Source: Actinomycetes bacterium
GTDB lineage: Bacteria > Actinomycetota > Actinomycetes > Prado026
DNA: 17,021 nt
Assembly (NCBI GenBank): GCA_025455945.1
Contig: JALOLN010000025.1
Span: forward strand, 1 to 17,021
Direction of reading: 5' to 3'
In this document: positions 7,599-13,617 of the stretch, in pieces
How positions within the stretch are numbered: position 1 is the stretch's first letter
How the letters are laid out: each line of letters opens with the position of its first letter
Translations under genes and position numbers: made by a program
The notes under the pieces: generated by a model
Seen by the model: only the letters and a program-made list of their open reading frames with translations
What the model was told of the DNA's origin: nothing
Database searches by the model: none

Positions 7599-8717
7599 GT
7601 GAGTGAAGCGACCCAGGCCCTGCGGGCGCGGTACCTGGCGGTCAATGGTGACCACGCGATGACCGCCGAGGACGACGTGTACGTGTGCAGCCACTTCGTG
7701 CCGCTGTCCGCCGACCACGTCCCGGCCGTCCTGGCCGGGCGCCTGCCCCTCCCGTCGTACTACCTGTCCGACGGCACCGCGATGGTGCGCCGCGACCACG
7801 CCGAGGCCCTCGACGCGGGGCTGGGCGGGTTCCACGAGTGGTTCGTCTCCTGGTGGCCGGAGGACCCCGGGCTCGGCGAGGAGCAGTGGCAGGACTACCT
7901 GTCAGGCCGCCTCGTCCACCTGCGCTCGGTCACGCCGGCGTCGATCCGGCGCCTGGCCGCCCTCACCGCGCAGGTCGAGGCCGGCGCGACCCGGCTCGAG
8001 GCCGATCCGGCCGACCCGGTCGGGCGCGGGCTGGTCGGGGAGGCGGTGGCGGGGCTGGACCAGATCCTGGCCCCGATGACGGCGTACGACCGGCTGCGCT
8101 TCGGCGGCCCGACGGTGCGGGAGCGCCTCGTCGACGCCGTCCGGACCAGGTATCTCACCACGCCTCCGCCGCCCGTGCCGCTGTCGACGGATCGCTTGCT
8201 GCTGCGGGTGTTCGCACCCGGGGACGCGCCGGCCTACGCCCGTTACCACGGCCGGGCCGACGTCGCCGCGCTGCTCCTGCAGGGTCCGCTGAACCCCGCC
8301 GAGGCGGCGGCCGAGGTGAGCTACCGCGCCACGGAGACCGCCCCGGGCGGCCCCGGCGACCGGCTCTCCCTCGCGGTCGAGCGGGACGGCGAGCTCGTGG
8401 GAGACGTCGTCCTCGAGCTCCACGGACCTGACCTGTCCACCGCCGAGCTCGGCTGGATCTTCGATCCGGCCGTCCACGGGCAGGGCCTGGCGACCGAGGC
8501 GGCGCGCGCCCTCACGGCCCTGGCGTTCTCCCACTACGGCGTCCACCGGGTGTACGCCGACCTCGACGCCCGCAACGACCGCTGCGCTGCGCTGTGCGAG
8601 CGGCTCGGGATGCGCCGGGAGCTCCACGGCGTCCAGGACTTCTGGAGCAAGGGGGAGTGGACCGACAGCTTCCGCTACGCGCTCCTGCGCGGGGAGTGGG
8701 ACAGGCTGGTCAGCTGA
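7599..8717 (+). CDS. DUF6058-like domain fused to a RimJ/RimL-type GNAT acetyltransferase
   Basis: This 372-aa protein has two parts. Residues about 25-185 (CSHFVPL, LPSYYLSDGT, HEWFVSWW, then a helical stretch) resemble actinobacterial DUF6058 proteins, whose role is unknown. Residues about 195-365 form a GNAT N-acetyltransferase of the RimJ/RimL kind. They include the start motif TDRLLLRVF and the acetyl-CoA loop HGQGLATEA (293-301), then NDRCAALCERLGMRRE. The GNAT half probably acetylates an amine; the substrate is unknown. The GTG start has no Shine-Dalgarno motif nearby and may be leaderless, with CAGACT a few bases before it. It overlaps the thiolase gene tail-to-tail by 8 bp. GNAT identity is firm, and the DUF6058 match rests on recall. 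Confidence 0.85.
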   Translation: MSEATQALRARYLAVNGDHAMTAEDDVYVCSHFVPLSADHVPAVLAGRLPLPSYYLSDGTAMVRRDHAEALDAGLGGFHEWFVSWWPEDPGLGEEQWQDYLSGRLVHLRSVTPASIRRLAALTAQVEAGATRLEADPADPVGRGLVGEAVAGLDQILAPMTAYDRLRFGGPTVRERLVDAVRTRYLTTPPPPVPLSTDRLLLRVFAPGDAPAYARYHGRADVAALLLQGPLNPAEAAAEVSYRATETAPGGPGDRLSLAVERDGELVGDVVLELHGPDLSTAELGWIFDPAVHGQGLATEAARALTALAFSHYGVHRVYADLDARNDRCAALCERLGMRRELHGVQDFWSKGEWTDSFRYALLRGEWDRLVS

Positions 8718-8719
8718 CC
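8708..8719. other. 12-bp palindrome at the overlapping stops of two convergent genes
   Basis: GGTCAGCTGACC is a perfect palindrome. Its inner eight bases supply the TGA stop of the plus-strand GNAT fusion gene (8715-8717) and of the minus-strand thiolase gene (8710-8712). Both proteins therefore end in Val-Ser. Confidence 0.85.
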
Positions 8720-9891
8720 CGGCGGAGCAGGGCGGCCAGCGCCTGGCCACCGCCGATGCACATCGTGACGACGCCGAGCTCGAGGTCGCGCCGGACCAGG
8801 TCGAGTGCCACGCGCAGGGTGAGGATCCCCCCGGTCGCGCCGACCGGGTGGCCGAGGGCGATGGCGCCGCCGTAGGGGTTGGTGCGCTCGGGGTCCAGCC
8901 CGACGTCGCGGATGCAGGCGACCACCTGCGAGGCGAAGGCCTCGTTGAGCTCGACGGTGTCGACGTCGGCGGGGGTGAGCCCGGTCTGCGCGAACAGCTT
9001 GCGCAGGGCGAGCACCGGGGCGTACCCCATGATCTCCGGTTCCAGGGCCGCGGTCGCGACGGACTCCAGGAGGACGAGGTCACCGGGGACCCGGTCCCGG
9101 GCCACGTCCTCCGGGGCGAGCAGCACTGCGGCGGCGCCGTCGTTGATCCCCGAGGCGTTGCCGGCCGTGACCGTGCCGTCCTTGCGGAACGCCGGACGCA
9201 GGCCGGCGAGCACCTCGGCGGTGGTGCCGGGCTTGGGGTGCTCGTCCACGGCCACGGTGACCGCCCGCCGCCCGCCGACCTCGACCGCGACGATCTCCTC
9301 GGCGAACGCGGCCCGCGCCGCGTCGCTCGCCGCCCGGGTCTGGGACTGCAGCGCGTAGGCGTCCTGGTCCGCGCGGCTGACCCCGTACCGCTCGGCCACG
9401 TTCTCCGCGGTGACGCCCATGTGGATGCCGTGGAAGGGGTCGGTCAGCATCATCACCGTGCCGTCGACGAAGGGGCGGTCCCCCAGCCGGTAGCCGGAGC
9501 GGGCGCCGAAGTCGTAGAAGGGCATCCGGGACATGTTCTCGTCGCCGCCGGCCAGCGCGATGGTGGCCGCGCCCCAGCGGATCTGCATCGCCGCCGACCA
9601 GATGGCCTGCAGCCCGCTCCCGCACAGCCGGTTGACCGTGTACGCCGGGGTGGAGGCCGGCAGCCCGGCGGCCAGCGCCACCCGTCGGGCGTTGTAGGCG
9701 TCCGGTCCCACCTGGCCGATGCAGCCCATCACCACCTCGTCCACCTCGTCGGGGGCGACACCGGTCCGGGCCAGCGCCGCGACCGCCGCCGTGGCGCCGA
9801 GCTCGTGGGCGGGCACGTCCTTGAACGCGCCGCCGAAGCTGCCGATGGGGGTGCGGGCACCCCCGAGGATCGCGATGCGGGGAGAGGTCAT
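8710..9891 (-). CDS. Acetyl-CoA C-acyltransferase (thiolase)
   Basis: This 393-aa thiolase is the usual length for the family. It cleaves 3-ketoacyl-CoA with CoA, or condenses two acetyl-CoA, in the cytoplasm. Catalytic residues are visible: nucleophilic Cys90 in NRLCGSG, NEAFA at 316-320, His348 in GHPVGATG, and Cys378 in CIGGGQ. The N-terminal ARTPIGSFGG motif is intact. Degradative or biosynthetic direction cannot be read from sequence, although nearby beta-oxidation accessory enzymes favour fatty-acid breakdown. I chose ATG at 9891, giving MTSPRIAILGG. Immediately before it lies a perfect inverted repeat (9891-9909) rather than a well-placed Shine-Dalgarno site, so control at initiation is possible. 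Confidence 0.95.
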   Translation of the reverse strand: MTSPRIAILGGARTPIGSFGGAFKDVPAHELGATAAVAALARTGVAPDEVDEVVMGCIGQVGPDAYNARRVALAAGLPASTPAYTVNRLCGSGLQAIWSAAMQIRWGAATIALAGGDENMSRMPFYDFGARSGYRLGDRPFVDGTVMMLTDPFHGIHMGVTAENVAERYGVSRADQDAYALQSQTRAASDAARAAFAEEIVAVEVGGRRAVTVAVDEHPKPGTTAEVLAGLRPAFRKDGTVTAGNASGINDGAAAVLLAPEDVARDRVPGDLVLLESVATAALEPEIMGYAPVLALRKLFAQTGLTPADVDTVELNEAFASQVVACIRDVGLDPERTNPYGGAIALGHPVGATGGILTLRVALDLVRRDLELGVVTMCIGGGQALAALLRRVS

Positions 9892-9909
9892 GGGGACAGT
9901 CTGTCCCCA
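9891..9909. promoter_or_regulatory. Perfect 8-3-8 inverted repeat at the thiolase start codon
   Basis: TGGGGACA-GTC-TGTCCCCA forms a perfect palindrome with 8-bp arms. Its last base on the minus strand is the A of the thiolase ATG. The half-site centres are about 11 bp apart, one helical turn, as for a dimeric repressor. In the transcript it would also fold into a hairpin touching the start codon. It lies in the 73-bp divergent gap with the patatin-like gene and could regulate one or both. Operator function is inferred. Confidence 0.5.
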
Positions 9910-9964
9910 GGCCGGCGGGGTCCGACCGCGACCCGGGCCAGGGCGTCGGGGAGCAGCCGGGACA

Positions 9965-11116
9965 ATGGGCGTCATGGCGCTCGACTACCTCACTGACCTC
10001 GCCCGGATGGGCCAGTACCTGCGCCACCCCGTCCGCGCCGGACTGGTCTGGCGGGCCATCCGTGAGGACTCCGCGATCCTCGCCCAGCTGCGCCGGGGCC
10101 TGCTCCCACTGCCGGTGGACCGGTTCGACGACGAGGTCCCGGCCCCGTTCCCGTCGCCGCGGCGCGGTCGCCGCGGGGTGTGGGCCGGTAAGCGCGTCGC
10201 GGTGGTGGCCACCGGTGGCAGCGGTGCCCTGGCATCGACGGTGGGAGTCGTCCGGGCCCTGCAGGAGGCCGGCGTGCAGCCGGCGGCGTACGGGCTGTGC
10301 TCCGGGTCGGCGATGTTCGGGATCCCGCTGGCGGCGGGGAGAACGCCTGACGAGGTGGCCCAGGACCTGCTCTCACTGCGGCCGACGGACTACCTCGACC
10401 CGGACTGGGGCCGGCTGGCCCTTGCGCCGCTGCGGCTGGGTCGAGGCTGGGCGGGGCTCATGCGGGGCGAGGCGATCGAGGCGACGTTCCGGCGGCTGCT
10501 GGGGGATCGGACCCTCGGCGACCTGCCGACGCCGGTGTGGTTCCCGGTGTGGAACATCGAGCAGAACCGGCTGCGGTACGTGGGGTCGGACACCGACCCG
10601 GAGCTGAGTGCCGCCCGCGCGATCCGGATGGCGGTGGCCCTGCCGCTGGCCTTCGACCCCGTCGAGTACGAGCGCCGGTCCTACCTGGACGGCGGGATCG
10701 TGGAGATCCTGCCGGCGCACCCCTTCGTCGAGGCGGACCGCTGCGACGTCGCCGTCGTGGTCAACGGCTTCTACCGCCCGGGGTTCCACGCCGACGAGGA
10801 CCTCCGGTGGCGGGAGGAGCCGCTCAGCCTCCTCCGGGTGTCGGGGCAGACCCGGCTCATGGGACACGTCGACACCGCGCGCCGGTCCCTCGCCGACCTC
10901 GCGGCGGCGACCGAGGTGCACCTGCTCGACCCGGTGCCCTACGGCAAGGTGCAGGGCGCCGGTCTCTACACGCAGTTCGTCGACCGCCGTGAGTGGGCGA
11001 CGTTCATGCGCAACGGTTACGACCATGCGTGGGCGATGCTCGACCGGCTCCCCGCCCGCGCGGAGGGCTCGGCGTCACCCGATGTGGGGGAGGCCTCCTC
11101 CCGACGGCTCACCTAG
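9965..11116 (+). CDS. Patatin-like protein with Cys at the nucleophile position
   Basis: This 383-aa protein has a patatin-like core at about residues 76-270. It shows an oxyanion-type loop VATGGSGALAS (81-91) followed by VVRALQEAG. The nucleophile elbow reads G-L-C-S-G (110-114), where patatins have G-x-S-x-G. The dyad motif DGG follows at 242-244. Patatins are lipid acyl hydrolases using a Ser-Asp dyad. Here Cys112 aligns with the serine, so activity may be altered, unless Ser113 serves through a shifted motif. A C-terminal domain (about 270-365) is unassigned. No signal peptide or membrane segment is evident. ATG at 9965 is taken; ATG at 9974 (MALDYL) is an equally plausible start. Confidence 0.85.
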   Translation: MGVMALDYLTDLARMGQYLRHPVRAGLVWRAIREDSAILAQLRRGLLPLPVDRFDDEVPAPFPSPRRGRRGVWAGKRVAVVATGGSGALASTVGVVRALQEAGVQPAAYGLCSGSAMFGIPLAAGRTPDEVAQDLLSLRPTDYLDPDWGRLALAPLRLGRGWAGLMRGEAIEATFRRLLGDRTLGDLPTPVWFPVWNIEQNRLRYVGSDTDPELSAARAIRMAVALPLAFDPVEYERRSYLDGGIVEILPAHPFVEADRCDVAVVVNGFYRPGFHADEDLRWREEPLSLLRVSGQTRLMGHVDTARRSLADLAAATEVHLLDPVPYGKVQGAGLYTQFVDRREWATFMRNGYDHAWAMLDRLPARAEGSASPDVGEASSRRLT

Positions 11117-11127
11117 CGTCGGGGGGT

Positions 11128-11148
11128 GTGCCGGAGCAGGGACGGCAC
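11128..11148 (+). terminator. Weak hairpin between the patatin-like and CMD genes
   Basis: GTGCCG (11128-11133) can pair with CGGCAC (11143-11148) around a 9-nt loop, 12 bases after the patatin-like stop. There is no T tract. It may be a weak terminator or attenuator, or mean nothing. Confidence 0.2.
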
Positions 11149-11188
11149 GCGCTGCATCCACGACCCCCACGGAGAGACAGGAGAGCCC

Positions 11189-11530
11189 ATGGCCACGGGA
11201 GAGGCGCCCGTCATCGAGATGCTGGCCGCCATGAACGCCGAGTCCATCGACCGCACTGACCTCGACCCCCAGACCCTCATGCTGGTGCGAATCGCCGCGC
11301 TGATTGCGGTCGACGCCCCCGTGGCCTCGTACCTCATGCACGTGCCCGCCGCCGCGGCGACCGGCGTCACCGCCGAGCAGGCCCAGGACGTCCTGGTTGC
11401 CGTCGCCCCGATCGTCGGCTCCCCCCGCACGCTCGCCGCGGCCGCGAAGATCACCGAGGCGCTGGGTGTCGCCATCGAGCTCGCTGCCGCCGAGGCGGAG
11501 GCGGAGATCGAGGCCGAGTCCGGCGCCTGA
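11189..11530 (+). CDS. Carboxymuconolactone decarboxylase (CMD)-fold small protein
   Basis: This 113-aa all-helical protein matches a widespread actinobacterial CMD-family type, with core LVRIAALIAVDAPVASYL followed by GVTAEQAQDVLVAVAPIVG and RTLAAAAKI. The CMD fold includes AhpD alkylhydroperoxidase-type redox proteins. However, this one has no cysteine at all, so the AhpD CxxC chemistry is impossible and the function is unknown. The tail is Ala/Glu-rich. ATG at 11189 is preceded by AGGAGA at good spacing. It sits 72 nt after the patatin-like gene and 35 nt before the LURP-one gene, and may share a transcript with them. Confidence 0.88.
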   Translation: MATGEAPVIEMLAAMNAESIDRTDLDPQTLMLVRIAALIAVDAPVASYLMHVPAAAATGVTAEQAQDVLVAVAPIVGSPRTLAAAAKITEALGVAIELAAAEAEAEIEAESGA

Positions 11531-11565
11531 GCGACGGCGCCGTGTGGTCCAGTCCGACCGGCACG

Positions 11566-12078
11566 ATGAGTCTGCGCGACAGGCGGCGGGACGATGAGTC
11601 CGGTCGCACCCGGTTCCAGATGCGGGAGAAGCTGATCTCGATCGGCGACGACTGCTGGATCGAGGACGAGTCCGGGCATCGTGCGTTCAAGGTCAACGGC
11701 AAGGCGATGCGGATCCGTGACACGTTCGTCCTGGAGGACGCCCGGGGTCACGAGGTGGCGAAGATCCAGGAGAAGAAGCTCACGGTCCGCGACAAGATGG
11801 TCATCGAGCTGCCGCAGGGCAACGCCACGGTGCACAAGGCACTCGTCGGCATCCGTGACCGGTTCCAGATCGACGTGGACGGCGCCCCCGACCTCAAGGC
11901 CCACGGGAACCTCGTCGACCACGAGTACGAGATCGAGCGGGACGGGAGCACGGTGGCGACCGTCTCCAAGAAGTGGTTCCGGGTCAGGGACAGCTACGGA
12001 GTCGAGGTCGCCCCGGGGCAGGACGTCGCGCTCCTGCTGTCGGTCGTCGTCTGCATCGACGCCATGAGCCACGACTGA
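11566..12078 (+). CDS. LURP-one-related / phospholipid scramblase-like protein (YxjI type)
   Basis: This 170-aa protein has the tubby/scramblase-like fold of the LURP-one-related family. Recognisable blocks are FQMREKLISIGDD, HRAFKVNGKAMRIRDTF, GHEVAKIQEKKLTVRD, GNLVDHEYEIE, and VSKKWFRVRDSYGVEV with a hydrophobic C-terminal helix (about 153-165). Family members are thought to be cytoplasmic or membrane-associated, and their biochemical role in bacteria is not established. I prefer ATG at 11566 (MSLRDRRR). A GTG at 11542 would add eight residues, and neither has a clear ribosome site. It lies 35 nt after the CMD gene and 30 nt before the DUF2252 gene. Confidence 0.9.
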   Translation: MSLRDRRRDDESGRTRFQMREKLISIGDDCWIEDESGHRAFKVNGKAMRIRDTFVLEDARGHEVAKIQEKKLTVRDKMVIELPQGNATVHKALVGIRDRFQIDVDGAPDLKAHGNLVDHEYEIERDGSTVATVSKKWFRVRDSYGVEVAPGQDVALLLSVVVCIDAMSHD

Positions 12079-12108
12079 GCAGTCCGACCGGACGCCGAAG
12101 GAGCAGCG

Positions 12109-13542
12109 ATGGCGACGCAGCAGAGCCCAAGGAGACCGGGCCGCGCTCGACGGCACCTCACGGTCGCCGAGCGAGTCCGGCTGGGGAAGGAGGCGCGATC
12201 GCGGGTGCCGCGGGCGTCGCACGGGGACTGGGAGCCGGCGCCCGACCGACCGGACCCGGTGGCGCTGCTCGAGGAGCAGGCGACCACGCGGGCACCGGAC
12301 CTGGTGCCGATCCGCCACGGGCGCATGCTGGCGAACCCCTTCACGTTCTATCGGGGTGCCGCGCTGATCATGGCCGCTGACCTCGCGAGCACCCCCGCCT
12401 CGGGGTTCGAGGTCCAGGCCTGCGGTGACGCGCACCTGTCCAACTTCGGGCTGTTCGCCTCGCCTGAGCGGCGCCTGGTGTTCGACATCAACGACTTCGA
12501 CGAGACCCTGCCCGGGCCGTGGGAGTGGGATGTCAAAAGGCTCGTGGCCAGCCTGGAGATCGCCGCGCGCAACAACGGCTTCAGCAAGGCCGAGCGGCGC
12601 GGCATCGTGCTGAACGCCGTGGCGAGCTATCGGACGTCGATGCAGCAGTTCGCGGGGATGGGCGACCTCGAGGTGTGGTACCTGCACGCCCACATCGAGG
12701 AGGGCCTGCCGAGGGCGTCGGCGATGCTGGACAAGGACAGCCTGGTGCAGGCGCGCAAGGTGGTCTCCAAGGCGCTGACGCGGGACAACCGCCAGGCGCT
12801 GGGCCGCCTGACCGAGGTCCGCGACGGTAGGCGCCGGTTCATCAGCGACCCGCCGCTGGTCACCCCCATCGAGGACCTGCTCACTCCCGAGCAGGCGGCC
12901 ATGTCGGAGCAGGTCATCCACGACGCGCTGCGCGAGGCGCGGGCGACCCTGCCCGGCGAGCGCCGCAGCCTGCTCGAGGCGTACCGGTTCGCGCACCTGG
13001 CCCGCAAGGTGGTCGGGGTGGGCAGCGTGGGAACCCGCGCGCACGTCCTGCTGATGCTCGGCCGGGACGAGGACGACGTGCTGATCCTGCAGGCGAAGGA
13101 GGCGCAGGAGTCCGTGCTGGAGCGCTACTACCGGCCCAGCGTGTACAAGCAGCACGGGCACCGGGTCGTCGACGGCCAGAAGCGCATGCAGGCGACCAGC
13201 GACGTCTTCCTGTGCTACAGCCGGCTGACGAAGACCGTGGACGGCCGGACTCGTGACTTCTACTTCCGCCAGCTGCGTGACTGGAAGGGCTCGTGGGAGC
13301 CGGAGAGCATGAACCCGGTGGCCATGAACTTCTTCGCCGGCATCTGCGCGTGGACGCTGGCGCGGGCACACGCCCGCACCGGGGATCGCGTCGCGATCGC
13401 GACGTACCTCGGCTCCAGCGACAGCTTCGACAGGGCACTGGTGCGCTTTGCCACCTCCTACGCGGACCAGAACGAGCGGGACCACGCCGCGCTGGCCCGA
13501 GCCGTCGAGGAGGGCCGCCTCCAGGCGCAGACCGGGGTGTGA
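12109..13542 (+). CDS. DUF2252 family protein
   Basis: This 477-aa protein belongs clearly to DUF2252, a family of unknown function with a kinase-like (aminoglycoside phosphotransferase-related) fold. Conserved blocks include RMLANPFTFYRGAA (72-85), CGDAHLSNFG (105-114), FDINDFDET (125-133), GVGSVGTR (303-310), and downstream ILQAKEA and MQATSDVFL. The HxxN and D-x-ND-D arrangement resembles catalytic and metal-binding loops of kinase-like enzymes, but no substrate is known. Length is typical for the family. ATG at 12109 follows AAGGAG at 6 nt, a strong ribosome site. It is the last gene of the run beginning with the patatin-like gene. Confidence 0.93.
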   Translation: MATQQSPRRPGRARRHLTVAERVRLGKEARSRVPRASHGDWEPAPDRPDPVALLEEQATTRAPDLVPIRHGRMLANPFTFYRGAALIMAADLASTPASGFEVQACGDAHLSNFGLFASPERRLVFDINDFDETLPGPWEWDVKRLVASLEIAARNNGFSKAERRGIVLNAVASYRTSMQQFAGMGDLEVWYLHAHIEEGLPRASAMLDKDSLVQARKVVSKALTRDNRQALGRLTEVRDGRRRFISDPPLVTPIEDLLTPEQAAMSEQVIHDALREARATLPGERRSLLEAYRFAHLARKVVGVGSVGTRAHVLLMLGRDEDDVLILQAKEAQESVLERYYRPSVYKQHGHRVVDGQKRMQATSDVFLCYSRLTKTVDGRTRDFYFRQLRDWKGSWEPESMNPVAMNFFAGICAWTLARAHARTGDRVAIATYLGSSDSFDRALVRFATSYADQNERDHAALARAVEEGRLQAQTGV

Positions 13543-13554
13543 CGGGGTCCGGGG

Positions 13555-13569
13555 TCGGGCCGGGCCCGA
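13555..13569 (+). terminator. Possible terminator hairpin after the DUF2252 gene
   Basis: TCGGGC (13555-13560) and GCCCGA (13564-13569) pair around a CGG loop, 12 bases past the DUF2252 stop and before fadH. No T tract follows, as is common in high-GC actinobacteria. Confidence 0.35.
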
Positions 13570-13607
13570 GCGGTGGGGCAGGCTGGTCCCGTACCCGTCG
13601 TCGCCCC

Positions 13608-13612
13608 GGAGG
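13608..13612 (+). promoter_or_regulatory. Ribosome binding site deciding the fadH start
   Basis: GGAGG lies 5 nt before the GTG at 13618. It supports that start over the longer open frame reaching 13573. Confidence 0.75.
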
Positions 13613-13617
13613 CCGTC

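Noticed and set aside
11189..11530. AhpD-type alkylhydroperoxidase function for the CMD-fold protein
   Set aside because: The protein contains no cysteine, so the CxxC redox centre is absent. Only the fold assignment is kept.
11550..12091. The 12-mer CAGTCCGACCGG occurs upstream of both the LURP-one gene (11550-11561) and the DUF2252 gene (12080-12091)
   Set aside because: Two copies of a GC-rich 12-mer in 17 kb are easily due to chance, and it lacks symmetry and consistent spacing to the start codons.
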